Under the pieces are notes generated by a model that worked only from the letters and a program-made list of their open reading frames with translations, did not search any database and was not told where the DNA came from. Positions 1-8,529 of a stretch of DNA of 46,716 bases are shown here, one piece after another; positions within the stretch are counted from its first letter, which is position 1, and each line of letters begins with the position of its first letter. The stretch is from positions 1 to 46,716 of the forward strand of contig CAJXNY010000040.1 in NCBI GenBank assembly GCA_913057435.1. Direction: 5' to 3'. The DNA comes from an uncultured Oceanospirillaceae bacterium. GTDB taxonomy: Bacteria > Pseudomonadota > Gammaproteobacteria > Pseudomonadales > Balneatricaceae. The translations under genes and the position numbers were made by a program.

Positions 1-49
1 ACGAGATCAGCCTCGGTCTCGTGGGCTCGGAGATGTGTATAAGAGACAG
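1..49. other. Illumina Nextera adapter remnant (not genomic)
   Basis: The first 49 bases read as the end of the P7 primer (ACGAGAT, 1-7), an 8-base index (CAGCCTCG, 8-15), the Nextera read-2 segment GTCTCGTGGGCTCGG (16-30) and the transposase mosaic end AGATGTGTATAAGAGACAG (31-49). Translated on the plus strand, this gives the SEMCIRDR-type peptide that adapter contamination leaves in protein databases. Genomic sequence starts at base 50, inside dxs. Any gene called across this junction is an artefact. Confidence 0.97.
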
Positions 50-817
50 GGTCAGGATATGCAGAAATTGCGGGCGGTTATTACTCAGCGCTCGCTGCAG
101 GGCTGGGATTAACTGGCTCAGATCATTGCCATCTACGGGGCCGATATGGTCGAAGTCCAGGGTGCCAAACAGGGCGGCGGTATGCTCGCCTGCGGTGCGG
201 TTTTTCAGATCTTTGCTGAAGTAGTTGGCCAGCCCGCCTTCGTTTTCCGAAATGGCCATCTCGTTATCGTTCAGAATCACCAGCAAATCGCCACCGGTAT
301 GGGTGGCATGGTTGAGTGCCTCAAACGCCATGCCAGCGGTCATTGCGCCATCGCCGATAATGGCGACGGTTTTTTGCTGGCGGCCCTGCAGCTTGGCGGC
401 CAGTGCCATACCCAGTGCGGCACTGATGGAGGTGCTGGAGTGCCCGGTGCCAAAGGCGTCGTAGGGGCTTTCGCTGCGTCGAGGGAACGGCGCCAGGCCT
501 TCGGCTTTGCGCATGCTGAGCATCTGTTCACGCCGACCGGTGAGGATCTTGTGCGGGTAGCTTTGGTGGCCCACATCCCAGATCAGTTTGTCCTGCGGGG
601 TGTCGAGCAGATAGTGCAGGGCGACGGTGAGTTCCACCACGCCGAGCCCAGCGCCAAAATGGCCGCCGGTCTGACCGACGCAGTACAGCAGGTACGCCCG
701 CAGTTGCTCCGCCAGTTCAGGCAGTTGTTCGGGGTGCAGTTGGCGCAGATCCGCAGGATCGCTGATACGGTCCAGCAATGGCGTTGCTGGACGCTGGTCG
801 GGCAGTGTCTGGAACAT
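50..817 (-). CDS. dxs: 1-deoxy-D-xylulose-5-phosphate synthase, N-terminal part (cut by contig end)
   Basis: This enzyme condenses pyruvate with glyceraldehyde 3-phosphate, using thiamine diphosphate, in the first step of the MEP isoprenoid pathway. 256 codons are present. The ATG at 817 lies 6 nt after the ispA stop, and the frame is open up to the adapter at 49. Visible motifs are the GGHFGAGLGVVELT start, DVGHQSYPHKILTGR, GHSSTSISAALG and the thiamine diphosphate motif (GDGAMTAGMAFEAL to NDNE). Two things are odd. The segment between ISEN and HIGPVDG is about 30 residues shorter than in E. coli Dxs. The usual DGHD motif reads DGND. The C-terminal transketolase domains are missing because the contig ends. 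The gene order xseB-ispA-dxs supports the assignment. Confidence 0.92.
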
Positions 818-823
818 CAGTAC

Positions 824-1708
824 TCAGTGATTTCGCATCGCGATATAGTCGGCCAGTGCGCGTAGCGCAGCGGCGTCAGGGCCAAAGCAATCCAGTGCCT
901 GGTGGGCATCCTGCCGAAGTTGTTCTAATTTCTGTTTAGCACCCGCCAGCCCCAGTAATGCAGGGTAGGTGGGTTTGTTGGCGGCCAGGTCGGAACCCTG
1001 CGGTTTGCCCAGGGTTTCGGTGTCGCCTTCTATATCCAGAATATCGTCTTTTACCTGGAACGCCAGGCCGATCGCTTCACCGTACTGGCGCAGTGCGTGT
1101 AAGGTGCTGTTATCGGTGTGCTCGGCGCTGAGCGCACCCAGCTCGATGGCAACGCTGAGCAGGGCACCGGTTTTGTGCCGGTGCATCTGTTGTAGCTGTT
1201 CAAGGTTGAGCATCTGCCCTTCATGGCGGACATCAAAGCTCTGACCAGCCACCATACCTTTGTCACCGGCAGCCAGGGCCAGTTTGTGTACCATCTGCAG
1301 TTTGATCGATGCAGGCAGTGGGTAGTCTGGCTGGCTGACCAGCTCGAATGCCAGGGTCTGCAACGCATCACCGGCCAGAATAGCGGTCGCTTCATCATAC
1401 TGAATATGGCAGGTGGGTTTACCACGGCGCAGTGCATCGTCATCCATGGCAGGCAGATCATCGTGAACCAGGGAATAACTGTGAATCGCTTCCAGCGCGC
1501 AAGCGGCAGGATCGGCTTTTTCCAGATCGCCGTCCAGCAACTGGTTAACCAGATAGACCAAAGTGGGACGAATACGTTTACCACCATTGAGCAGAGCATA
1601 ATGCATGGCTTGCTGCAAAATGGGGTCTATACTGGTGGGCGCCAACAGCGCTTGCAGTTGCTGCTCGGTTCGCTGTTTATAACTGGCCAGAAGGGATTTA
1701 AGGTCCAC
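824..1708 (-). CDS. ispA: (2E,6E)-farnesyl diphosphate synthase
   Basis: This cytoplasmic trans-prenyltransferase adds isopentenyl diphosphate to dimethylallyl and geranyl diphosphate, giving the C15 precursor of ubiquinone, undecaprenyl phosphate and haem A side chains. It has 294 residues, the usual length. Motifs are GGKRIRP near residue 42, the first aspartate-rich motif DDLPAMDDD near 83-91, and the second, DDILD, near 220. It lies between xseB (19 nt upstream) and dxs (6 nt downstream) on the same strand, so the three are probably one transcript. Farnesyl diphosphate from this gene would also feed CtaB, encoded at 44.9 kb. Confidence 0.96.
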   Translation of the reverse strand: MDLKSLLASYKQRTEQQLQALLAPTSIDPILQQAMHYALLNGGKRIRPTLVYLVNQLLDGDLEKADPAACALEAIHSYSLVHDDLPAMDDDALRRGKPTCHIQYDEATAILAGDALQTLAFELVSQPDYPLPASIKLQMVHKLALAAGDKGMVAGQSFDVRHEGQMLNLEQLQQMHRHKTGALLSVAIELGALSAEHTDNSTLHALRQYGEAIGLAFQVKDDILDIEGDTETLGKPQGSDLAANKPTYPALLGLAGAKQKLEQLRQDAHQALDCFGPDAAALRALADYIAMRNH

Positions 1709-1727
1709 GTGCTACTCTCGCTGCTAT

Positions 1728-1961
1728 TTATTCACCGGTAAAGGGTGTCGTTGTCAGGCCACCGCTATTCTCTACCAGTAATTGTACTTTCTGTTCTGCC
1801 TGGTCGAGTATACCCTGACAATCACGGGTAAGGCGTACGCCCTGTTCAAAAGAACGAAGGGCAGCTTCCAGCGGCAGATCACCTTGCTCCAGTTGTTCCA
1901 CCAGGTTTTCCAGCTGGGTTAATGATTGTTCAAAATCAACCGGTTGTTTTTCGTCAGACAT
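1728..1961 (-). CDS. xseB: Exodeoxyribonuclease VII small subunit
   Basis: This is the small subunit of exonuclease VII, which degrades single-stranded DNA to oligonucleotides together with XseA (not in this window). It has 77 residues, typical for the family. The sequence contains the family pattern [26 protein letters not shown] followed by [12 protein letters not shown], which forms a coiled-coil hairpin. It is the first gene of an xseB-ispA-dxs transcript on the minus strand. Its promoter should lie in the 189 nt divergent gap shared with pomA. Confidence 0.94.
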   Translation of the reverse strand: MSDEKQPVDFEQSLTQLENLVEQLEQGDLPLEAALRSFEQGVRLTRDCQGILDQAEQKVQLLVENSGGLTTTPFTGE

Positions 1962-2150
1962 AATGACACCAGAACATGGTTCGATTAAAGACGCTGACGT
2001 TACCGGAGCCTGGGTGTTGGGTCAATTTAAGGTAGAAAAAGCCGCGTTAAACAGATGTTTTGTGGATGATAACCAGGCAATATTTTTATATCATGTCGAG
2101 CTGATTTAGAGTCTGAACGATAGCGTCACAGGCGATTGAAGGAGAAATGC

Positions 2151-2906
2151 GTGGACATAGCGACGCTGATTGGCATGCTGGGGGCCCTGGGCCTTGTGGT
2201 TGCTGCAATGGTTATTGGTGGGGATGTGATGGTATTCGTCAACCCGCCGTCACTGTTGATTGTAGTGGGCGGGACTTTATTTGCTGTGCTGTCCAAGTTT
2301 CCATTGGGCCAGTATCTGGGCTTAGGGAAAGTGGCGGGCAAGGCCTTTATGTTCAAGTCCGTCCCGCCGGAAGAAATCATTGCTGAGACGGTGGAGATGG
2401 CCGATGCGGCACGTAAGGGCGGGCTGCTGTCACTGGAAGACAAGCAGGTCAGTTCAGACTTTATGCAACGCGGTATCCAGCTGCTGGTAGACGGTCACGA
2501 CCCGGATATAGTTAAGACTCTGCTCAAGAAAGAGATGAAACAGACCACCGATCGTCATGCCTCCAGTATTAACCTGTTCAAAGCGATGGGCGATGTAGCG
2601 CCTGCGATGGGCATGATCGGTACGCTGGTGGGTCTGGTGCAGATGCTGTCGAACATGAGTGATCCTAAATCAATCGGCCCAGCGATGGCAGTAGCACTAC
2701 TGACGACGCTATATGGTGCGATTATTGCCACGATTATCGCCTTGCCGATGGCTGACAAGCTGTCTGCCCGTAAAGATGAAGAAGAGTTGAACCAGTCTCT
2801 GATTATTGATGGCCTGTTGGCCATTCAGGCGGGGCAGAACCCGCGGGTCATTGAGCAGATGCTGAAAAACTACCTGCCTGAGAAAAAACGCGGCGCAGAA
2901 GCATAA
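2151..2906 (+). CDS. pomA: Flagellar stator protein PomA/MotA (sodium type)
   Basis: PomA is an inner-membrane stator subunit that, with PomB, conducts ions and drives flagellar rotation. The GTG at 2151 was chosen because AAGGAG lies at 2139-2144 and because the protein then starts MDIATLIGMLG, like Vibrio PomA. The longer frame from 2136 would run through this ribosome binding site. At 251 residues it matches the short PomA class (about 253) rather than E. coli MotA (295). It has four membrane helices, the cytoplasmic loop between helices 2 and 3 (DAARKGGLLSLED) and the conserved GDVAPAMGMIGTLVGLV segment. pomB follows 19 nt downstream. The pairing with xseB-ispA-dxs is also seen in Vibrio. 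Confidence 0.93.
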   Translation: MDIATLIGMLGALGLVVAAMVIGGDVMVFVNPPSLLIVVGGTLFAVLSKFPLGQYLGLGKVAGKAFMFKSVPPEEIIAETVEMADAARKGGLLSLEDKQVSSDFMQRGIQLLVDGHDPDIVKTLLKKEMKQTTDRHASSINLFKAMGDVAPAMGMIGTLVGLVQMLSNMSDPKSIGPAMAVALLTTLYGAIIATIIALPMADKLSARKDEEELNQSLIIDGLLAIQAGQNPRVIEQMLKNYLPEKKRGAEA

Positions 2907-2925
2907 GTGCTGACAGGGATCGGTG

Positions 2926-3879
2926 ATGAGCGACGAAGACGAAGAAAACAACTGTCCGGAGTGTGACCCCGGATTGCCAGCCTGGCTGGCAACCTTTGCA
3001 GATTTGATGGCACTGCTGATGTGCTTCTTCGTGCTGCTGCTCTCCTTCTCGGAGATGGATGTACTGAAGTTCAAGCAGCTGGCGGGCTCCATGCGGGAAG
3101 CGTTTGGGGTACAGAACCAGATCAAGGTTGAGGATATTCCGAAAGGCACCTCGATTATTGCTCAGGAGTTCAGCCCGGGTCGGCCAGAGCCAACCCCACT
3201 GAATGAAGTTCGCCAGATGACGGTGAACAATAACCTCAATACGCTGGATATACGTTCCAAGGTCGGTGATGCCGATACCAAGGACAATAACGCTGGTGAG
3301 TTTGAGGAAAAAATTCAGGAGCAGATGGAGCAGCAGAAGAAGGAAGCTGAACAGGAAGCGGTGGAATTTGTTTCTGCACTGAGCCAGGAAATTGGCCAGG
3401 GTAGCGTGGAGGTGGAAACCGATGGTCGTAAGATCATTATCCGCGTAAAAGAAAAGGGCTCCTTCTCGTCGGGCTCTGCTGATCTGAAGTTTGAATATAT
3501 TCCGGTGATTGCCAAAATACGCGACATGTTGCTGCGGGTACGGGGCAAGGTATCTATTGAAGGCCATACCGATAATATTCCCTACTCAGGCCGTCGCTTT
3601 GAGTCTAACTGGGATCTTTCGGTCGCGCGCGCGCTGGCGGTTGGGCATGAACTGTTTAGTGACCCACGCATGGATCAGAAGCGTTTTACCGTGGTGGGTA
3701 AAGCCAGTGTGAAACCGCTGGTGCCGAATAACACCCGTGCTAACCGGTCGCGAAACCGTCGGGTGGAGATCATTATTCAGAAGGGTGATGATATTAAAGC
3801 GATTAATCGCTTGAAGATGGACAATGGCTCCAGCGCCTCTGAGGCTTCGCTGAAGCTGGGGCCGGGCGAGGTGTTCTGA
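2926..3879 (+). CDS. pomB: Flagellar stator protein PomB/MotB (OmpA-like)
   Basis: PomB is the ion-binding stator subunit that anchors the motor to peptidoglycan. The ATG at 2926 is preferred over GTG 2923, with AGGGA at 2915-2919. An acidic, Cys-containing N-terminus (CPEC, residues 10-13) precedes one membrane helix carrying the ion-binding Asp26 in TFADLMALL. A plug and linker rich in Glu/Gln follows (about 120-150). The C-terminal OmpA-like domain (about 180-300) has the peptidoglycan motif GHTDNIPYSGRRFESNWDLS. The 317-residue length and the strict coupling to pomA support a PomAB pair. Sodium rather than proton use is inferred from similarity to Vibrio. Confidence 0.93.
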   Translation: MSDEDEENNCPECDPGLPAWLATFADLMALLMCFFVLLLSFSEMDVLKFKQLAGSMREAFGVQNQIKVEDIPKGTSIIAQEFSPGRPEPTPLNEVRQMTVNNNLNTLDIRSKVGDADTKDNNAGEFEEKIQEQMEQQKKEAEQEAVEFVSALSQEIGQGSVEVETDGRKIIIRVKEKGSFSSGSADLKFEYIPVIAKIRDMLLRVRGKVSIEGHTDNIPYSGRRFESNWDLSVARALAVGHELFSDPRMDQKRFTVVGKASVKPLVPNNTRANRSRNRRVEIIIQKGDDIKAINRLKMDNGSSASEASLKLGPGEVF

Positions 3880-3897
3880 TCCATTTCGTTCAGAGAT

Positions 3898-3932
3898 AAA
3901 AAAACCAGTCAGCTTGCTGACTGGTTTTTTTT
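3898..3932. terminator. Bidirectional rho-independent terminator
   Basis: A perfect 13-bp inverted repeat, AAAACCAGTCAGC (3901-3913) and GCTGACTGGTTTT (3916-3928), is flanked by an A run on the left and a T run on the right. It can stop pomAB on the plus strand and bamD on the minus strand, since the two converge here. Confidence 0.92.
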
Positions 3933-3956
3933 CGCCTGTTGATGGCTATATCGGAG

Positions 3957-4910
3957 TTAGTCAAACAGTCCGAAGGTTACTTTACTGAAGACAGAGCGTT
4001 CTTCTGCGGCAGACTTCGCTGATGGATTTGGCACTTTGGTATCCGGTGTTTGCTGCGGGCGGGTCTGACCGACGGGAGGTGGCTCAGGGGTGTTGCTATC
4101 GTTGCCAAACATACCCAGGGTGGCGGCATCGATCAGTGTTTTCTTTTCGATGCCTACCGGCTGATACCGGTAATCAGGGTAGTTAGCCTTCAGAACATCG
4201 CGGGATGTTGCTGCCAGCTTTGGCATCTTCAGCGCGTCGTAGGCTTCGATCATGGTGGCCAACGCATCCGGTGTTGCCGGGGTCTGCTGCAGGTTTTCCA
4301 CTACATAGCGGCCACGGTTGGCGGCGGCGACATAGGCTCCGCGCTTGAGGTAGTAGCGGGCAACCTCGACCTCATAGGCGGCCAGCCGGTTTTTCAGATG
4401 CACCATACGCTTGCGGGCATCCGGCGCATAAGGGCTGTCTGGATATCGCGCCAGCAGAGTGGAGAAGCTCTCGAAGGAAGTCAGTGCGGCACCTGGGTCA
4501 CGGGTGTTTTCATCCAGCGGCAGGTAGCGAGTGATAAAAGTTCGTTCCTGCTCAAAGGCCGTCAGCCCTTTGAGATAGAAGGCATAGTCGATATTTTCAT
4601 GGTTCGGGTGCAGACGGACAAAACGGTCGGCGGCCGAGCGGGCGGCTTCTGGCTCGTAGTTCTGATAGTAGGCGAAGATCAGCTCCAGCTGGGCTTGCTC
4701 AGAATAGCGGCCAAACGGGTAGCGAGCTTCCAGCAACTGCAATTTTTCTACTGCGCGGGCATAGGCTTTGGCTTCCAGTGCACTCAGCGCTTCTTCATAT
4801 AGCTGCTGTTCCGGCAGATCCGGCTCTTCAATTTCATCCCCACCAAACCATGAACAGCCTGCCGTGGCCATGCTCAGGGTGGCGATTGCGATCGCATTAC
4901 GTAAACGCAT
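3957..4910 (-). CDS. bamD: Outer membrane protein assembly factor BamD (lipoprotein)
   Basis: BamD is an essential TPR lipoprotein of the BAM complex, which folds beta-barrel proteins into the outer membrane. It has 317 residues. The signal peptide ends in the lipobox TAGC, with Cys19 as the lipidated residue. The TPR region contains [21 protein letters not shown] and [19 protein letters not shown], typical of BamD. It is longer than the E. coli protein (245). The extra C-terminal tail (about 260-317) is low in complexity and rich in Pro, Thr and Lys. It diverges from rluD, as in E. coli and Pseudomonas. Confidence 0.95.
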   Translation of the reverse strand: MRLRNAIAIATLSMATAGCSWFGGDEIEEPDLPEQQLYEEALSALEAKAYARAVEKLQLLEARYPFGRYSEQAQLELIFAYYQNYEPEAARSAADRFVRLHPNHENIDYAFYLKGLTAFEQERTFITRYLPLDENTRDPGAALTSFESFSTLLARYPDSPYAPDARKRMVHLKNRLAAYEVEVARYYLKRGAYVAAANRGRYVVENLQQTPATPDALATMIEAYDALKMPKLAATSRDVLKANYPDYRYQPVGIEKKTLIDAATLGMFGNDSNTPEPPPVGQTRPQQTPDTKVPNPSAKSAAEERSVFSKVTFGLFD

Positions 4911-5035
4911 CCTGTTAATCCCGATGTAGTCTTGTGCCTGAACGGTTATACTGAGCAGACACTGAAAAATGTGGTCTGTATTTAATCACACTCCACATAT
5001 TCAACCCAACTTATCCGCATTGACGAAGATCCTTG

Positions 5036-6007
5036 ATGTCTGAACAGGTTCAACTGCAAGCACAGATCGGCGACGATCTGATTGGTCAACGACTGGACCA
5101 GGTCGTGGCACAATTATTTCCCGAATACTCCCGATCCCGCCTGCAGGGCTGGATCAAGGATGGTTCACTGACGGTAGACGGCGAAGCCCGTCGTATACGC
5201 GATAAAATGCTCGGCGGTGAAACCGTCCGGGTGCAGGCCGAACTGGAGCTGATTGATCAGCACCAGGCCGAAGATATGCCGCTGGATATTGTCTATGAAG
5301 ATGACGATATACTGGTAATCAACAAGCCCGCCGGGCTGGTGGTACATCCGGCGGTGGGTCACCGTAGCGGTACGCTGCTCAATGGACTGCTGAACCATTT
5401 CCCGGCTATTGCTCAGGTGCCCCGTGCTGGGATTGTGCATCGGCTGGATATGGATACCACGGGTCTGATGGTGGTGGCGAAAACCATTCCCGCGCAGACT
5501 GAGCTGGTTAACCAGTTGCAGGATCGCAGCATGGGGCGCGAGTACGAGGCGATCACCCATAAGGTGATGACCGGCGGTGGTATGGTGGAGGAAGCGCTGG
5601 GACGCAGCACCCGCAACCGGCAGAAGATGGCGGTTAGCCCGATGGGCAAAGAAGCAGTGACGCATTACCGGTTGCTGAAAAAATTCCGCTCCCACACCCA
5701 TATTCGGTTGAAGCTGGAAACGGGCCGTACCCACCAGATTCGCGTGCATATGTCTTACATCGGCTACCCGCTGGTGGGTGATCAGTTGTATGGCGGCCGT
5801 TTCCGCTTACCTAAAGGCGCTTCAGAGCAGCTGCAACAGACGCTGAAAACCTTTAAGCGTCAGGCGCTGCATGCCAAAAAACTGGAACTGTGGCACCCGA
5901 TTACCGGTGAACAGATGAGCTGGGAGGTCGACTTGCCAGAAGACCTGCAACAGTTGCTGTCGGTGCTGGAAAGCGACGCCAAGAGTATTGAAGAATACGA
6001 TCTGTGA
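5036..6007 (+). CDS. rluD: 23S rRNA pseudouridine synthase RluD
   Basis: RluD converts three uridines of helix 69 in 23S rRNA (1911, 1915 and 1917 in E. coli) to pseudouridine. It has 323 residues from the ATG at 5036; a TTG directly before it is not needed. An S4-like domain at about 15-80 (GQRLDQVVAQLFPEYSRSRL) is followed by the RluA-type catalytic domain. The catalytic Asp138 lies in HRLDMDTTGL, and the later LETGRTHQIRVH motif is present. The gene overlaps pgeF by 4 nt and diverges from bamD, a conserved arrangement. Confidence 0.96.
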   Translation: MSEQVQLQAQIGDDLIGQRLDQVVAQLFPEYSRSRLQGWIKDGSLTVDGEARRIRDKMLGGETVRVQAELELIDQHQAEDMPLDIVYEDDDILVINKPAGLVVHPAVGHRSGTLLNGLLNHFPAIAQVPRAGIVHRLDMDTTGLMVVAKTIPAQTELVNQLQDRSMGREYEAITHKVMTGGGMVEEALGRSTRNRQKMAVSPMGKEAVTHYRLLKKFRSHTHIRLKLETGRTHQIRVHMSYIGYPLVGDQLYGGRFRLPKGASEQLQQTLKTFKRQALHAKKLELWHPITGEQMSWEVDLPEDLQQLLSVLESDAKSIEEYDL

Positions 6008-6741
6008 AAGTGATTGAGGCCGACTGGCCCGCTCCTGCGCATATCCGTGCGCTGACCACGACCCGTCAGGGTGGAGTCAGTGCACCGCCCTTTGACAGCC
6101 TGAATCTGGGTGATCATGTGGACGACTGCCCGACGGCAGTGGCGCAGAACCGTCAGCGGCTGCTGGCGGCCAATGGGCTGACCATGACGCCTCAATGGTT
6201 GCAACAGGTACACGGTACTGATGTGGTGGAAGCCCGTCCTGATGGGATTATCCACACGGCGGATGCTTGCTGGAGTGACACCCCCGGCCAGGGCTGTATT
6301 GTGATGACTGCCGACTGCCTGCCGGTCTGCTTTACGGATCGTAATGGCAGCTGGGTGGCGACGGCTCATGCGGGCTGGCGGGGTCTTTGCGAAGGTGTGC
6401 TGGAAAATACCCTGGCGGTGTTTGATGACCCAGCCCAGGTGATTGTCTGGCTCGGCCCGGCTATCGGCCTGTCGGCCTTTGAGGTGGGAGAAGAAGTGCG
6501 TGAGCAGTTCTGTGCTCGCCAGCCCCAGGCTGAGGCGGCGTTTCGGCCGGTAGTGGGCAAGGCTGATAAGTGGCTGGCCGATATCTATCTGCTGGCCCGG
6601 TTGCGACTGCAGGCGTCGGGTGTCTCTTCTATCCATGGCGGTGGCTTCTGCACGGTCACGGACCATGCCCGCTTCTTTTCCTACCGGCGCACCCCGCGGA
6701 CCGGTCGCATGGCAACGCTGATCTGGATCGCTCAGTCCTGA
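6004..6741 (+). CDS. pgeF: Purine nucleoside phosphorylase / peptidoglycan editing factor PgeF (YfiH family)
   Basis: This is a LACC1/YfiH-family enzyme. Members phosphorolyse or deaminate purine nucleosides, and the E. coli protein removes wrongly inserted serine-containing peptidoglycan precursors. It has 245 residues from GTG 6004, which overlaps the rluD stop (GTGA), so translation is coupled. The metal and active-site motifs are QVHGTDVV, MTADCLPV and ATAHAGWRG. This is the standard rluD-pgeF order. In many relatives clpB follows directly, but here about 3 kb is inserted. Confidence 0.93.
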   Translation: MKVIEADWPAPAHIRALTTTRQGGVSAPPFDSLNLGDHVDDCPTAVAQNRQRLLAANGLTMTPQWLQQVHGTDVVEARPDGIIHTADACWSDTPGQGCIVMTADCLPVCFTDRNGSWVATAHAGWRGLCEGVLENTLAVFDDPAQVIVWLGPAIGLSAFEVGEEVREQFCARQPQAEAAFRPVVGKADKWLADIYLLARLRLQASGVSSIHGGGFCTVTDHARFFSYRRTPRTGRMATLIWIAQS

Positions 6742-6971
6742 ACCGCCTTCTGTCGCGGCTGCGCCAGTCGGTGTGACAGGCGTGCGACCAGCGGCCCCAG
6801 GGTAAACGAGATCAGGAAAGCGGCAGGCCAGGCCAGCGCAAAGGCTCTTCCCCATAAGCCCATAAACTGACTGCTCAGCCCCAGATTCAGCCAGGTAACC
6901 CAGCCTGTCATCAGAATGCACAAGAGTAACGACATCAGTGTGCTCTGAATCAGGCGTATCTTCATCGGCAT
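6732..6971 (-). CDS. DUF2798 family small membrane protein
   Basis: This 79-residue protein has two hydrophobic segments (about 8-30 and 42-65). The pattern of a first helix, a short loop with WLNLGL, then FALAWPAAF and a Leu-rich second helix is that of the DUF2798 family. Its function is unknown. The start at 6971 is supported by AGGAG nine bases upstream. The 3' end overlaps the pgeF stop tail-to-tail by 10 nt. Confidence 0.75.
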   Translation of the reverse strand: MPMKIRLIQSTLMSLLLCILMTGWVTWLNLGLSSQFMGLWGRAFALAWPAAFLISFTLGPLVARLSHRLAQPRQKAVQD

Positions 6972-7112
6972 CTTCTTCTACTCCTTTTCTGGGACTGCAC
7001 TACCTTATCCAATTACACTATCCGGCAGTAGCTGTGTTTTGGTAATTCTTAATTGCACAAATATAACCATAAGAGTGCTGTCGCGCAGGCGAATGTTGCC
7101 AGGGAGGTGAAT

Positions 7113-8498
7113 GTGAAACTGAAAGCTGCTGTGCTGCTGTGGGTGATTACGGCGGATGCGCAGGCACTCAGCCTGGAAGAGAGCCGCCATCTGGCATTAC
7201 GTACCGGCTTTGCCGTTGAGGCATCGCAGCTGAAACAATGGCAGGAACTGACCCGGCAACAGGCTGTGCGACAGGTGCTGGACAGTTATCAGCCGACACG
7301 GGTGTCAGGCCTGCCGGGCTGGTTAAAAACACCGTCCGCACCGGTTCGTTTTCGCCAGTTATCGGCCAGTCAGAAAAAACAGGCGCAGCAAACGCAGCGC
7401 CAGCAGGGCTGGCAGCTCAAGGGCTGGTGGCTGAATCAGATGATCGTTACCCGCTCTCCTTTTACCGAACGGATGCTACTGTTCTGGCACAATCACTTCA
7501 CCTCAGCGCTGCAAAAAGTTAAAGACCCGGTGATGATTTACCGCCAGCATGCACTGTTGCGTCAGCAGGGGCTGGGCAATTTCCAGCAGCTGCTGACAGC
7601 CATCGCCCGTGACCCGGCGATGCTGCGTTATCTGGATAACCGCAGCAATATCAAAGGAAAACCTAATGAAAACTTTGCCCGCGAACTGCTGGAACTGTTT
7701 ACGCTGGGCGAAGGTAATTATACCGAGGCGGATGTAAAAGCCGCTGCGCGGGCGTTTACCGGCTGGGGGATTAACCACAAAACGCGCCAGTTCCGCTTTA
7801 ATTCGCGCCGCCATGACCAGGCCGGTAAGCTGTTTATGGGCCACCGGGGGAACTGGGATGGCGATGATATTCTACGCATGCTGCTCAGTGACGCGCGCAC
7901 TGCTGAAACGGTGGTACGCAAAGCCTGGCGGGCGTTCATTTCACCCCGGCCAGACCCGGCACGGGTGGTGTATCTGGCGCGGCAGTTTCGCACGGCAGAT
8001 TACAATATCCGCACTCTGATGCGGCTGTTACTGAATGAACCGGCATTTTGGGCGGCTGAAAATCGGGGGGTACTGATCAAGTCCCCACTGATGTTGCTGG
8101 CGGGACTGGGGCGTACTTTTCAGTTACGACCGGGCAAACAGGCGGTGCAACTGGCGCACCAGGCTGCCCGGCTAGGGCAGGACCCGTTTAACCCGCCCAA
8201 TGTGAAAGGCTGGCCCGGTGGAGCTAGCTGGGTCAGCAGTCAGAGTTTGCTGTTGCGTCAGCAGTTACTGACCAGGTTCAGCCGCAAACCGGGTCAGAAG
8301 CAGTCGATGGCGATGGCAGGCAAGCGCAGCAAGCGGCCGGATTATTCGGCCCAGCTGGCGGCGTTTAACCGCCGGGTCAGCGATAAAGACAAACCTGACT
8401 GGTTACTGGTGTTACCCCCTGCTCAGCCTCTGGCGGGTAAAACGGGTCGGGCGTTGACGGCTGCGCTCCTGCAGGACCCGGTTTACCAGCTGTATTAA
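7113..8498 (+). CDS. DUF1800 family exported protein
   Basis: This is a DUF1800 protein of 461 residues. The GTG at 7113 is chosen because AGGGAGG lies at 7101-7107 and because the protein then begins with a short Sec-like signal peptide ending near residue 18 (ADAQA). The frame extends further upstream without any signal. Family signatures are the segment ending LLFWHNHF, the ENFARELLELFTLGEGNYTEADV block, AARAFTGW and NPPNVKGWPGG. The biochemical role of the family is not established. The next gene is a DUF1501 protein, the partner that usually accompanies DUF1800 in marine bacteria and Planctomycetes, which suggests a joint role outside the cytoplasm. Confidence 0.87.
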   Translation: MKLKAAVLLWVITADAQALSLEESRHLALRTGFAVEASQLKQWQELTRQQAVRQVLDSYQPTRVSGLPGWLKTPSAPVRFRQLSASQKKQAQQTQRQQGWQLKGWWLNQMIVTRSPFTERMLLFWHNHFTSALQKVKDPVMIYRQHALLRQQGLGNFQQLLTAIARDPAMLRYLDNRSNIKGKPNENFARELLELFTLGEGNYTEADVKAAARAFTGWGINHKTRQFRFNSRRHDQAGKLFMGHRGNWDGDDILRMLLSDARTAETVVRKAWRAFISPRPDPARVVYLARQFRTADYNIRTLMRLLLNEPAFWAAENRGVLIKSPLMLLAGLGRTFQLRPGKQAVQLAHQAARLGQDPFNPPNVKGWPGGASWVSSQSLLLRQQLLTRFSRKPGQKQSMAMAGKRSKRPDYSAQLAAFNRRVSDKDKPDWLLVLPPAQPLAGKTGRALTAALLQDPVYQLY

Positions 8499-8529
8499 AC
8501 CCGTCTGGTGCAATGAAAAGGATCCCCCA

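Noticed and set aside
146-865. 239-codon plus-strand frame
   Set aside because: It is the antisense shadow of dxs, whose minus-strand translation shows unmistakable Dxs motifs.
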